NCBI GenBank assembly: GCA_023014335.1
Contig: JAECYW010000020.1
Coordinates: 248,001 to 312,000, forward strand
Length of the DNA: 64,000 nucleotides
DNA from: Galerina marginata
Lineage: Eukaryota; Basidiomycota; Agaricomycetes; Agaricales; Galerinaceae
Direction of reading: 5' to 3'
Shown piece by piece: positions 10,286-21,426 of the stretch; positions within the stretch are counted from its first letter, which is position 1, and each line of letters starts with the position of its first letter. Made by a program: the position numbers and the translations under genes. The notes beneath the pieces are model-generated. The model ran no database searches and was not told where the DNA came from. It saw nothing but the letters and a program-made list of their open reading frames with translations.

Positions 10286-11686
10286 TTGGAAATGGTTTCA
10301 CGGAATTATTGGTGGCCAAACATGTCAAGATATGTTGGCCGGTATGTCGCTACCTGCGATATGTGCCTCCGAACCAAGGTCCAACACCGTCTACCATCTG
10401 GTGAACTTGTTCCTCTCCCAGTCCCCTCCGACCGTTGGCACACTATCAGCGTGGACTTCATTGTCGAGCTTCCGGACTCAGCAGGATACGACGCAATCAT
10501 GGTTGTTGTGGACAGTGCTGGTAAGCGGGGTCACTTCATTGAGACCACCACTACTATTACCGCTGCTGGAGCCGCCCAACTCTTCCTGAAGCATGTCTGG
10601 AAGCTCCATGGACTACCCTGGAAAGTTGTCTCCAACCACGGCTCCCAGTTCATTGCCGAGTTCATGAAGGAGCTGTACCGCCTCTTAGGAATCCAGCTTG
10701 CTCCGTCAACTTCCTACCATCCGCAGACCGACAGCCAGACGGAGCGTGTCAATCAGGAATTGGAACAGTACATCCGAGTCTTTGTCAGTGAACGTCAAGA
10801 TGACTGGCAAGGACTCCTCCCACTTGCTGAGTTTGCATATAATAACCATGTGCACTCCTCAACTCAGCATACTCCATTCCTACTTGACACTGGACGGCAT
10901 CCGCGGATGGGTTTTGAGCCTCATCAGCCTCCGTCTAAGCTTGAGGCAGTCAATGAGTTCACTCAGCGGATGAAGGACACTTTGGAGGAAGCCAAGGCAG
11001 CTCTAACCAAGGCTAAGGACGACATGGCTAGATATTATAATCAGCGGCGAACACCAGCCCCGGTGTTCAAAGCTGGAGATAAGGTCTATTTGGATGCTAG
11101 CGACATTCAGACAACTCGCCCATCCAAGAAGTTTGCTCATCGCCGCCTAGGTCCTTACTTGGTTGAAAGGAGAATTGGACTTAACGCCTATCGACTTCGC
11201 CTTCCAGTCTCTCTTAAGCGCCTTCATCCGGTCTTCAACGTGATCAAGCTGACACCTGCCCCTGATGATCCTATCCCAGGAAGGAGAGCTGTGCCGCCAC
11301 CACCGCCAGAGCTTATTGATGGGGAAGAACACTATGAAGTAGAGGAAATTCTCAACAGCCGCATGTTCCGCCGAAAGCTCCAGTACTTGATCAAATGGGA
11401 AGGCTATGGTCCAGAGGATAATTCTTGGGAGTATAAGGATAATATTAGTGCTCCTGAGCTTGTCACCAGATTCCACCAGCAGAACCCAGGAGCACCGCGA
11501 CAAATCCATGCCTTAGCATTTGGCTCAATTCCTTTCCGACCTATTACCAGTCTTCCTATCGCATCGAGGCGATGCTCATTTGAGGGGGGGGTAATTGTAA
11601 GGGGAACTCTGCTTCCGATTTCCGAAGCTCCGATTTCCGGGTCCGACGTTCCGGAGTTCCGCTCCGCTCCACCTGTCCGGACGTGA
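10286..11686 (+). CDS. Gypsy integrase and chromodomain (frame after the frameshift)
   Basis: This is the continuation of pol in another frame. It holds the end of the integrase zinc domain (YWWPNMSRY...CDMCLRTK), the catalytic core with [10 protein letters not shown] (first Asp), then SNHGSQF where the family has SDRG(x)QF, and the Glu in [11 protein letters not shown]-terminal GPYLVE / HPVFNV region follows, then a chromodomain ([26 protein letters not shown]) as in chromoviruses. Chromodomains of this class bind histone marks and steer integration. Asp-to-Asn at the second catalytic position should abolish integrase activity. The true start is not an ATG here; it depends on the upstream pol frame. 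Confidence 0.93.
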   Translation: MEMVSRNYWWPNMSRYVGRYVATCDMCLRTKVQHRLPSGELVPLPVPSDRWHTISVDFIVELPDSAGYDAIMVVVDSAGKRGHFIETTTTITAAGAAQLFLKHVWKLHGLPWKVVSNHGSQFIAEFMKELYRLLGIQLAPSTSYHPQTDSQTERVNQELEQYIRVFVSERQDDWQGLLPLAEFAYNNHVHSSTQHTPFLLDTGRHPRMGFEPHQPPSKLEAVNEFTQRMKDTLEEAKAALTKAKDDMARYYNQRRTPAPVFKAGDKVYLDASDIQTTRPSKKFAHRRLGPYLVERRIGLNAYRLRLPVSLKRLHPVFNVIKLTPAPDDPIPGRRAVPPPPPELIDGEEHYEVEEILNSRMFRRKLQYLIKWEGYGPEDNSWEYKDNISAPELVTRFHQQNPGAPRQIHALAFGSIPFRPITSLPIASRRCSFEGGVIVRGTLLPISEAPISGSDVPEFRSAPPVRT

Positions 11687-11943
11687 TTCCGAAGATTTCA
11701 TTTTATTTATGGACTTTATTTTATCGTACCACTTTTATTATTTTACATGCGACACTTGCCCTAAAGTGCCTTTTCTTATATATACTGCTCACCTAGCATT
11801 GGGTTCCCACTTTTCCCTCTTTGGTTCCCTGCTAGGTGCGTTTAGATAGATTAGATTAGATCACCGCATTTAATATATTGACTTTGGTTCCCTGCTAGTT
11901 CTCCGATCCATTTCCGGCATCCCGGACTTCAGTTGCCCTTACA
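11596..11943 (+). repeat. Gypsy 3' LTR
   Basis: 348 bp, preceded by a G-rich polypurine tract and followed by the CCGTT duplication. The integrase-chromodomain ORF as read runs into it and stops at 11686. Confidence 0.97.
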
Positions 11944-11947
11944 CCGT

Positions 11948-14900
11948 TCCGCCGAATATAACAGCAATAATCTGTCTTGAGCTGCGTGAATCCGATCTCG
12001 GCGAGTGCGCGATTAAGTTCTCGGTTCCAAATGTTGCCTGCTTGCTTTAATCCGTAAAGCGAACGAATGAGAATACACACTCGAGGTGTTCCATCTTCGT
12101 ATCCGGGCGGCTGTTGCATGTAAATTAATTCCTTGAGGGTGCCGTGCAAATAGGCGCCCTTGACATCAAATTGTCGAAGCTTTAAATTGTGCACCGCGGC
12201 GAATGCGAGTATGGTGCGTAAAGTTTCGAATCGCATGACTGGTGCGAAGGTTCCATCGTTGCTGAAGTCCGTTCCAGGTTTCTGAGAAAATCCCTGGGCA
12301 ACAAGACGAGCTTTGAATTTAATGACTGTCCCGTTTTCGTCTTTTTTCTTCCTGAAGACCCATCGGCTTCCAATTGCTTTGCGATCCGCCGGTAAGTCGC
12401 CCATTTTCCATGTACCCATCTTTAATAATATGTTATATTCTTCATCCATCACATCCTTCCACTCTTTAGCTTCTGGAGTTGCGAGCGCTTCTTCTGGCGT
12501 GTTAGGTAAGTCGGGATCCGCCGCCGTAAATGATAATTCGGCCTCTTCCATTAGGGCGCTAAATAATTCTTCAACAGCAATATTTGCTCGTTCTTTTGGC
12601 GTCGACTTTGCCTTAGAAGACTCCGTGGCTCGGGTAGGATCTGGTTCGGCGAATCGAGGTGCAGGAAGTCGAGAGTCGGGGTTTCCGAGTCGTTTATAAT
12701 CGATTTCCTTTGTTCTAGTACGAAGTCCTCGGGGTGCATTTGGTATTATAGGCGTTGTTTGAAGATTTGGAGGTGTAACTGGGCGATTATTTGAAGTTTC
12801 CGGCTGTCTTTGTGCTTGAGAGGGTTGCTGAGAGGGTTGCTGAGATGGTACTGTAATTTTCTCCCCCTCAGCTTGCACACCCGGTAATTCAGCAACTTTA
12901 TCCGATTGCTTTTGTCCTTCATTTTCGTTGAATACAAAATTCCGTGAGACTTTGATATTCCGCTTTGCACGATCATAATATCGTATGGCCTTTGATCCAT
13001 CCTGAAATCCAACAAATACCATTTTGTGCGATTTCGGCTGTAGTTTGGATCGATTTTTCGATTCATCGAGTATCCATACGTCGCATCCAAATTCCCGTAA
13101 GTGAGAAACGTCGGGTTTTGTGCCTGTCCATGCTTCAAACGGTGTGCAATCCTTAAGCGCCCGTGTTGGCGCCCGATTGCGTAAGTAAGTTGCGTATGAT
13201 GCCGCTTCGTCCCATAGGAATGGAGGAAGATTTTTAGCAAATAACATTGCACGGACTAGCTCCAAAATTGTGCGATTGAATCGTTCTGCAACTCCGTGTT
13301 GCGAGGGCGAGTACGGTGCTGTTGTCTCGATGGTAATTCCATTTTCTTCTGCCCACTTTTTCGTTTTCGCGTTAACTAATTCCTTCCCATTATCGAAACG
13401 AATCCATTTCGGGTACTGTCCTAAGTGCCGTTTAATTTGTTCACAACGGTTTTTAATTTTCTCCTCGGCTTCGTCCTTTTTCCGTAGAAATAACATTGTC
13501 CCGAAGCGTGTGCAATCGTCAATGAAAGAAATATAATATTTTGATTTCCCGATTGATTCTGTAGGCGCTGGTCCCCAAACGTCGGACATTATGCGTTCTC
13601 CTGGCGTTTCCGAACGGTGTTCTGCTTCCTTTGGAAAGGGTTTATGTGCCTGCTTTGCCTGTATGCAAGCTTCGCATGTGTGGGACGGAATTGTTGACTG
13701 ATCAATTTCGAGTCCGTGAACAAGTCCTTCAGCGTCTAAGCGCTCGAGGGATTTAATTGATATGTGTCCGAATCGTCGATGCCATTGGTCCCAGGATGAT
13801 TTATCCGTTGCATTCGAATAATTGGTTCTTTCCTGTCCAAGTAGTTGGGCTCTTGCATCCAATAGGTATAATCTACCTATTTTCTTTCCTGTCCCAACAA
13901 TTTTGCCGTTTTTGTCTTTGAGAATGCATTTTCCTTTTCCACCAATAAATTCTCCCCCTGCATCGTCGAATTGCGTGCCCAAGAGAAGACAATTAGACGC
14001 ATTTGGTACGTGTAAAACGTTTGATAATTTATGCGTGATTATTTTTCCTTCCACGGAAAAATTAACTTTGATGGTTCCGCGTCCGGAGGCTGTGGCTGGG
14101 GTTGGTCCAATTCCATCAATCGTGGAATTTACGAGTGGGTGGTATTCAATAAATGCATCCCGCTGGTTGCAAATTTGTGAGGTGGTTGCAGTATCAAGGA
14201 ACCAATCATATTTTGTGGAGTGATGATTTTCTGAAGACATGTATGAAATGTCATTTATTGAACTGCTCTCCTGTGCTTGACTGGTTTTATTTCCTCGGTG
14301 CGGACCTCTCCTTCCCTTTGGTCCTTGACCTTCTTTTCCTCCTCCCTTTGCCCAACAGTCCTTCGAAAGATGTCCTTTCTTGTGACAATTATAGCATTCT
14401 TTATCCGAATTTTCCGAATTCGGTTTGGCCCTCCCGCGAGCCTGTCCTTTCGCCTGTAGCGCGGTGGCGGAATCCCCGTTTCGGCCTTTCCGCTGCCGAT
14501 CTTCTTCCAATAAAATCGCTATTAATTCGTGCGAGGTAAGTGTGAGTTTATTCCCACTGGATCCCAGGTAGGACGACGTGTAATTATCCCATGATTCGGG
14601 TAACGAGGTGACAAGAATCATAACAAAATCTTCATCAGGTATTTTGCTCCCCATTATGTGTAGTTCCTCCTGTAATTTCCGTAAATTAGAAATATGATCC
14701 ACCATATCAAATCCTTCTTCGGCTGTAGCGCGATACAGTGCGCGCCGTGTAGCAAGGACTCCAAGTCGGCCTTTTGATTCTTTTACCATGGTGAGCTGTT
14801 CCCACATTTCGCACGCGGTTTCGGCGCCGCTGATGTGTATCATTTCGCTATCTCCAATAGCAAGCTCGATCCGCGTGCGTGCTTTCGCATCTCCAGCGCG

Positions 14901-15098
14901 CCAACGCTTTTGCTCCGCAGTCTCCTCATCCTTGGGGTTTTTCGGGTCAACTGATTCTGGAATTTTCGCATCTTTAGCGATATATTTTTCCAGTCCAAGG
15001 TCGCGTAATACCGCAAGCATTCGACGCTTCCATGGCATCCAATTTGTGGCCTTCAGTAATTCCATTCGGTAAGATCCTGATGTATGTTCTTCCGACAT
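11948..15098 (-). CDS. Copia gag-pol, 5' portion (Gag, protease, integrase, start of RT)
   Basis: The frame begins at the ATG at 15098, 83 bp inside the 5' LTR. In order: a UBN2-like Gag region; a CCHC zinc knuckle (CYNCHKKGHLSKDC); a protease site (LDTATTSQIC, with DTA in place of DTG); integrase HHCC (H..H, CEACIQAK) and the three catalytic positions SDVWGP, RFDNGKE and VAERFNR; a Pro/Gln linker; then the front half of the copia RT (RQFDVKGAYLHG, SLYGLKQAG). Coding is broken at the gypsy insertion site just before the RT active-site motif. The ORF as read continues about 50 bases into the gypsy LTR before a stop. Expected to be non-functional in this copy. Confidence 0.9.
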
Positions 15099-15169
15099 GG
15101 TGACGAGATTTAATAAGATGAGAGTGAGTGTGGCTGCCTAGTTATTTCGGGGTTCTTTAGTTAAGGCCG

Positions 15170-15181
15170 GGGCCCATAACC
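15170..15181 (-). promoter_or_regulatory. Copia primer-binding site, initiator tRNA-Met anticodon-arm type
   Basis: The minus strand directly after the 5' LTR reads GGTTATGGGCCC. This is complementary to GGGCCCATAACC, the anticodon arm of eukaryotic initiator tRNA-Met, not to a tRNA 3' end. Use of such an internal cut end is known for Drosophila copia and some fungal copia elements. Confidence 0.75.
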
Positions 15182-15430
15182 TATTGAGCGCAGTGTGATA
15201 AAAAGTAAGAATAGAATTTTATTTGTAGTCTACGAGACAGTTTATATACCTAGAAATAAGTAGAGTAGAATGTACTACATAATTCTAATACTAGAAAGTT
15301 TGTGTGGAGGTGAATAAGAGATTATTAAGCGAATTAGTAATCTACGTAGTAAGTGAGTAAGCGCCGGCGTAAGTTAGCGCCGGCACATGATTGGCTCGGA
15401 GATTGCCTCGGCCATGAATCTATCCCAATA
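15182..15430 (-). repeat. Copia 5' LTR
   Basis: 249 bp, ends TATTG...CAATA, bordered on the outside by GCCTC. Carries T at 15301 where the other LTR has C. Confidence 0.95.
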
Positions 15431-16636
15431 GCCTCAATCCGCAATCGGATTTTTGCAGCGTACTCTTATCGTAAGTAGTATTCTAAGCATGTCTTTATAA
15501 TAATTTTAGCACCAATATTCGTTGTACAAAGTTCGAAATACATAGATTTTTCGATAGGTAAGCTATATCTTCAAATAGGCTTTGAATTCCGGTGATATAA
15601 GCGCGCTGAGTACATATATATAAGGTGGTAGGTTTATAGAATATTAATGTGCTATTAAATACGCAATCTACGTGGCGCATTACTGCCATTTTTAGTACAT
15701 GGGAGGAGGGTATACCCATCGTCATTTCTTCATGTTAACCCTTCGGCGCTCTCGATTTAACGTCGTTCCTACTTATATATACATTGGGAAGACATAAATG
15801 TGAAGAAACCTTTGGTCTAGGTGCCCTGGATATTGAATAGAATGGGTATCTCCCCCCACAGTCATACACATATACAGGCTGATCTCCCCTGTAAGCGCCT
15901 CGGAATACTGGGCTTTTAACATTAAATGAGTATACTAAACAGACTTAGAGAGTAAAAATAACCCTACAAAGGCTGGGATGTATATATTTCATCACACCTT
16001 CTCCTGCCCTACTAATGCCCTTACCATTCCCCCCCAAGGTTGTCCCCTTGCCCTCAAATTCTTTAAATTTACCCTAATAATTACAGTATATATTTTTATA
16101 GTATAAATGTATGAACTGGGCCCTCAAAAAAGCGAAGAGAGGCATGTTCTCCTCCTACCCCTAGCCTAGTTGCCCTGTATGTTCTCCTGTACTATCCATG
16201 TGCCCTGTTAAACCCATCCAAAAGCTTAGAGTAGTTTGTTAAATAATTATAGGCTATTCTTTAGCCCCAGAGACTGCATAGATATAGAGGAAACTACCTA
16301 GAAAGTACCCAGGAGAAGTACCTTGCTTATCACCTTTATATACCCTTAAAATATTCAATAAAAGCGACAATAAATCTTTATTAATACATATAATAATGGG
16401 TGTGCAAAGAAAGTAGGAGAAACGAGGCGGGAAAGGTGAAATATGCGTGCTCACTGTGCCCGACAGCGAGCACAAAGGGTCTGGGACTCTCGACATCAAT
16501 GAATGATGGCGCGGCATCACTTACGTAATGTACAACACTTGCAATTATTAAATAGATATTTTCGGCAGACCTGTCGGCACTGGCCAAACATCGGTGTTTA
16601 ACCGAAAACCGAAGCTGGTCCATCCCTGTTGCCATA
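15431..16636 (-). repeat. Right arm of palindromic element (with second copia TSD at its inner edge)
   Basis: It starts with the GCCTC duplication (15431-15435), then runs as the inverted copy of the left arm out to CCATA at 16636. Unlike the left arm it is uninterrupted, so it shows the pre-insertion structure. Confidence 0.9.
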
Positions 16637-16880
16637 AATAAACGCTAGGCGCAGCACGGCTCTGGTCTGGGATTGAGTTGGACAAGGGCCATTGGGGTTG
16701 CTCGCCGCTGCAGGTCTGGTTCCACTTTTGGAGGTGCGGGTCGTGGATATGAGTAGAACCTGAGGTAGGTAACTATAGATATGGATTTGAAATTCCGAGT
16801 GAGCAACATTATTATTGGGCCTTTATGAGATTATTATATGTAGAGTACAAAGACAGTTCGTTCCTTATTTATGCAGATCC
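16637..16880. other. Spacer between transposon and F-box gene
   Basis: It holds the right AATAAA duplication and the presumed 3' end of the F-box gene. Nothing else recognised. Confidence 0.5.
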
Positions 16881-18692
16881 TTATGTACCGCTCAGCCCTG
16901 GAGTCGCATCTCGAACACACCTCCACATCTCATCTAACATCCCCCCAACCATCCTCTTCCCAATCGGCGCATCCAGAGAATACACCCTTGTCTGTCTAAA
17001 GTGACCCACCAACTCGTCAAGCTGATCCTGCCGACACCCCTCAATTTCGAATTTCGGTATAGGATACCCCATCTCCGCTCGGGATTGTGCTAGAAGGGCC
17101 AAGGGTAAAATATCCAGATATTTGACATCGTCCTCGTCAGTTTGACTGTAGCTGACGATGTTCACGGTGTGAAGGAAGGGAGTCGTGACACTCGCGTTAT
17201 CAGGGTCCTCGACGTCGAAGACTCCTAGGGCTGAGGATAGACGGTGTGTCTTGCTATAAAACGCCCCGGAGAGCGTGAGGGTTACTAGGGCCGGCAATCC
17301 TGTTAATATCTGGCCGAGCTGGGAGGAAGAGAGCATGTGACGTGATGCAGGACACAAGACAAGTTCCAACACGTTGGGCAGAATTGCGGGTGAAAAGAGT
17401 GATTGGAATTGAGAAAAGGATGTGGTTCCGTGGATGTAGAGCGTCGTTTGCTTTAACCCTAGCATTTGTCGTCTGGTTGTATCGTCCCCGATGATGGCCA
17501 CGCGGATGATATGGGAATACGGTTCAGTTTCTTCGTTGATATTCAAAAAGGTCGAGAGGTCATCCAACGCATCCCCCCAAACACAAAGTGTCGTCCTCCT
17601 GGGGATGATCAGGTGAGAAAGGAAGAAAGAAATGTCATCCGGCGAGACCCAGTCTCCAATCTCCAAGTCCCGCAGGGAAGGAAGGGAGACTGGCATTAGA
17701 ATTGTCTCTGGTGGTACAGTGCTACGCCCCGTATTCGGTCCTGCTCTGACGAGGACTAGTTCCTTAAGATCAGGACAAGCTCTGAGAATATCCAAAAACT
17801 CGTTCAAAGGCAACGCCGAAGAATGACGCCTCCCCCGTTCGTACTGGTCGTATAAACCCAGATGCGTGAGGTTATGAAAGTCGTTAAGTGGCCAGGACGA
17901 TATACGCGCCAAGAGGAGTTTTTTGAGGTTTGGTGTATCGTTAGCGAAAAGACATGGGAGTGCGCGGTCGGGGAGACCAGGGGACCATCGGCCGATGATG
18001 CGCAAAACCTCGAGGTTGGGTGTGGGGGAGTGGAAGGTGTCCCATATCGAGTCGCTGTCTGAGGTGAGGTGGAGTTCCTGCAGGCGGTCTGCTTGGTCTG
18101 CCAGGAGTGCGAGTGGGCCGTTTTTGATTGCAGTGACGTAGTGGATCGGGGCCACCCTCCGGAATTGTATCGGACCAAAGTCGTAACAGACCTTGAGAGG
18201 CACTCTCCCGGAGCGTTTTATGCTCGCGACCGCAGCCCCGTCGAAAGGACCGCGGATGTGGATGTGGTTCCATAGCCGAGGGAAGGCGTGGGCGACGATG
18301 CGCCAATACCGACAGACGTGTGTGGCTCTTAACCACGAGTTGTATGACTGTGGTGTTGGATAAGGTGGTTTTTCAGGGCGGTGTTGGAGGAAGGAGAAGA
18401 TATGAGCGAGCACTTCTGGTGGAAGACGATTCACTTGGGACGACGCGTTGTCCACCATTCGCGTTTGGGAGAGTGCGAGGAGGAGGTGGCGTTCTAGATC
18501 CCTTAACTGGTTCAGATGTTAGTTCGAGAAGAAAACACGCGACCATGACCGTTTATGAAGGCATACCTCGTCTGTTCGGGCTGGAGAGGGCCTTCCGACT
18601 GTGTCATGGCTCCCACTCCCTAGAACGAGGAAGAGAGCCTGAGCTAGCTCTTCGATATTCAGATAAGAAGGTTTCGAGTCTGGAGACTCCAT
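16881..18692 (-). CDS. F-box protein with leucine-rich C-terminal half
   Basis: Two exons: 18692-18567 (42 codons, MESPDSKPSYLN...) and 18506-16881, joined across a 60-bp intron with GTATGC donor, CTAAC branch and CAG acceptor; 583 residues. The F-box lies soon after the join (VNRLPPEVLAHIFSFLQ, then THVCRYWRIVAHAFPRLWNHI), preceded by a short Leu-rich helix, the usual layout of the expanded agaricomycete F-box family. The rest has irregular Leu-rich repeats (LEVLRIIGRW, LKKLLLARI, LKELVLVRAG). F-box proteins of this type would bind Skp1 and present substrates to an SCF ubiquitin ligase; substrate unknown. Divergent from the next F-box gene, with a shared 638-bp intergenic region. Confidence 0.88.
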
Positions 18693-19330
18693 CAAGTGGT
18701 GCTTAGAATTAGTATTCTGGGACTCTTGAAATGTGGAGGTTGAGAATATATCCTCGACAATAGTTGTGCCTCGACTGCGTGTCTTGACGTGTTGTCATCG
18801 TGACAGTCCACTTCCCAGATGCGATGCTGTGCTGCAAGGTTTTCAGGTCGGACTGTGGCTGGAATGTTGGATTAGGACTCGAAAGCGCAGAACCAGTCAA
18901 GTCAAGAGCAAGATTCGAACGACGAACTTGAAATCATTTCGGTGAGTTTCTTTTGTAGACCGGGCCGGCTGCTCCTGGTTCCGACTTTCATGCTGGTTCC
19001 ATCATGATGATCTACCACTGGCAGAAAGCCCTATGGAATGGCCTTATTATTTGCACGAAGGATGTTGCTGACCCTATTTAGGACTTCCATTGCGGCAAAG
19101 TCCAAGTCCAGGAGGGAAACTGAGCCGCAGCACCTTCGTACTTTACTACACAACTGAGGCTGAGGCCAACTCTCGGGGCCGCCAACGCACAGTCTCGAGC
19201 ACAGTTCCGTTCAGGCCGACGGGCTTGGGTTTAGGAGAATATACATATACCCGGGAAAAGGTCTAGTGAGTATTTTAATTCTTTCCTTTTCAACGGATTG
19301 TCATCTTTCTGCAGTCCAAGTTCAAACATC
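18693..19330. promoter_or_regulatory. Shared intergenic region of two divergent F-box genes
   Basis: 638 bp without a plausible gene; presumably holds both promoters. I see no convincing TATA pair or repeated operator. Confidence 0.5.
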
Positions 19331-21291
19331 ATGTTGGGTTCGGAATCAAAGCACGCCTCCGATTTAAGTTCATTATTGGCGGTGCTAAAACTCGAAACAT
19401 TGGATGAGGGGAAGAAACTGTGAGTGATTAGTTCTTTTTACCGGCCCATGGGGTTGAACTTTTCACCACAGAACATCGCAGGATCAAGTACGAAAAATTC
19501 TATTAGTTCTTTCCTCACTCTGCTTATACGAGATCCTGCACATAGCTAGCGGAACTCGAGCAGAATCTCCTTACAGGCCTTTCTCTCGTGAGCGCACTCC
19601 GAAACGCAGCACGACCAATCAACTCTCTTCCATCGCCAGTCCTCGGTCATGTCTTCAGGTTCCTTCAAGAAGAGGACGACGTCGACAAAGACGGCCCACC
19701 TAACCGCTGGATCATTATCACCCACGTCTGCCGGCACTGGCGATCCGTCGCAAACGAAACACCCTCTCTCTGGAACCGAATTCATGTCCACAGTAATCCG
19801 CGACAAGTGCAATATTTCTTGGATCTCTCTCTCTCTCTTCCTCTCACCGTCATCTGCGGGAGCCCAGTGGCAAAAGCGGAACGTTCAGAGACGCTTTCCA
19901 TGCTAGCGAACATAACGCGCGCACTGCGTGCTATCTCCGTCCACATGGACCGTGTTCAAGAGTTATATTTCTTCAAAAGCTTCCCCGTCGACGCGGTCCT
20001 ACAAAGGGATCAATTTTGTCGAATAGTTCTGCCGAAGATATCCTCAAGGCTGCAGTCGGGTAGTCAAACTCAAACATCCGTCGACATTTTTGAAAAGTTT
20101 TTTTCAGTCCCGTCGTCTAGCATGCGCAAGCTGTCTCTCCACGGATTACCGATTTCTTATATGCTTGATTCCTCAAATCAGTTCACAAACATAACCCATC
20201 TCGCGCTTTACGAGCAGCCTAATTGGCCTAAGGACGAGCCGAATTTCTCCTCGAATCTGGATGCTTTCCTCGATATCCTTCAGGCGACATCGGAATCACT
20301 CCAATCCCTCACACTAATCCGCGCTGGCCCAGAAGGAGATATCTCACAAGAAACCACAAAAAGCGAAGCCGCCAAACGACGCGCAGTCGCACTCCCCAGC
20401 CTCACTTCTCTAGAGATCGGAGATTGGATCAACAGCGGGAATATCGCCTACTTCCTCGCACATCTCGTCGTGCCCGGAACGGCTAAGAGGTGCATATGGG
20501 GTGACAACTTCAAATACCTCTCTTCCATCTTGTTTCCTCTCGACCCCGAAACGGCGAAGACCAAGCGACGAGGTTGGGATAGTGATATCAAGCGACTCGT
20601 TTTTACGGCGATTAAGGGTAAAGACATGATAGGAATCCACGACAATACGGTTTATATTCAAGGCGACCTCGATTTTCTCACCATTTACCCTCTCTTTCGC
20701 GATCAACCTCAGATCTTTGAGCGCGTCGAAGAGGTGGTTTTTACTACTACGTCAAGCCGAGCTGCTTTGACCGTTGAAGAATACCAACTCCTGTTTGACA
20801 CGCTTCCCAACGTCCACCGGCTCCTCATGGTGGACATGGACATCAGCCGTATCCTCCAAGCTCTGGGCCTTTTCAGCCATATCACCAATTCCACGTCCGA
20901 ACCCGCTCTATCAGAATTACGGGAAATAGACATCCAATATTCCACGATACCAGGCCGCGTTGTCGAGAAATCTCCCGCCTGCGACCCACTGGGAAACGAA
21001 TACAAGACCTCCTCTCTTTCCACATTCATGGGTCTAGCCAAACTTTGTCAGCGGCGACACAAGCTTGGGTGTCCTGTCGAAAAGGTCAAATTCGACTTTG
21101 GATCGCGGAGAATCGTTGGCGATGTTCGTGGAGATTATACTGAGATGGTAGATTTTTTGAGGCGTTGGGTGGACGATCTTGAATTGGTTGATGATTTGGA
21201 CGGGCTCCGTGGGGTTAATGTTGGTATGAATCTTGTTTCTGAGCTTATTGAGGGGATGTGGCCGAGTGGTGCTTTACTGGGTAATTTTTAA
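19331..21291 (+). CDS. F-box protein, related to the preceding gene
   Basis: The main exon (19546-21291) carries INSLPSPVLGHVFRFLQ, THVCRHWRSVANETPSLWNRI and a Leu-rich C-terminal half. It has no ATG of its own in the right place, so upstream exons are needed. The best model is ATG at 19331 with exon 19331-19419, a 16-nt exon at 19472-19487 and the main exon from 19546, keeping phase throughout and giving about 616 residues. The 16-nt exon is short and is the weak part of the model. Architecture and probable role (SCF adaptor) are as for the neighbour; the two differ strongly in sequence outside the F-box, so this is an old pair rather than a fresh tandem copy. Confidence 0.82.
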
Positions 21292-21426
21292 TGTGTTGAG
21301 ATGGGACGTGATACGTACAGGATACATCATACCCTATTCGTGGACTTGTAACTAATCCTCATATCCAATCTCATGCACTCGTTCAATATTCAATATTTAA
21401 ATATATATAATAACGACTTTAAATAC

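Larger units (their letters stand above)
5926..11943 (+). mobile_element. Ty3/gypsy chromovirus (chromodomain LTR retrotransposon)
   Basis: Two 348-bp LTRs (5926-6273, 11596-11943) begin TGTAAGGGG and end CCCTTACA, bordered by the 5-bp duplication CCGTT (5921-5925, 11944-11948). Inside are a gag-pol frame with an integrase followed by a chromodomain, and a G-rich purine tract (about 11581-11591) before the 3' LTR. It is the youngest layer of the nest, since it splits the copia pol. Three differences separate the two LTRs. The pol frame is shifted by a 17-bp duplication and the integrase lacks one catalytic Asp, so this copy is probably dead. Confidence 0.97.
4659..15430 (-). mobile_element. 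Ty1/copia LTR retrotransposon, interrupted by a gypsy element
   Basis: Two 249-bp LTRs (4659-4907 and 15182-15430) with TATTG...CAATA ends flank the unit, with a 5-bp target duplication GCCTC on both sides. The element reads right to left: a PBS at 15170-15181, a single gag-pol frame, and a purine tract (AAGGGGGAG on the minus strand, 4908-4917) next to the 3' LTR. Domain order is Gag, protease, integrase, reverse transcriptase, RNase H, as in Pseudoviridae. Removing the 6-kb gypsy insertion and one TSD copy leaves the frame uninterrupted across the junction, so gypsy insertion is the only obvious lesion. Confidence 0.95.
1078..16636. mobile_element. Palindromic (foldback) DNA transposon, non-autonomous, now filled by nested insertions
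   Basis: The two ends are inverted copies: TATGGCAACAGGGATGGACC at 1078 and its reverse complement ending at 16636. Direct 6-bp repeats AATAAA flank them at 1072-1077 and 16637-16642. Without later insertions the element would be about 2.5 kb: two arms of about 1.2 kb around a unique loop of about 0.15 kb. No transposase is encoded in the arms, so it depended on a partner. Its TATGG terminus and 6-bp duplication are the same as those of the large transposon at 26742-37919, which suggests, but does not prove, that the same enzyme type moved both. The AT-rich duplication is less convincing than the other one because AATAAA is low in complexity. Contents now: a 2.2 kb insertion in the left arm, a copia element in the loop and a gypsy element inside the copia. 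Confidence 0.8.

Noticed and set aside
18900..18930. B-box-like GATTCGAAC suggesting a tRNA gene
   Set aside because: No matching acceptor, D and anticodon stems around it; same for other TTCGAA hits in the window.
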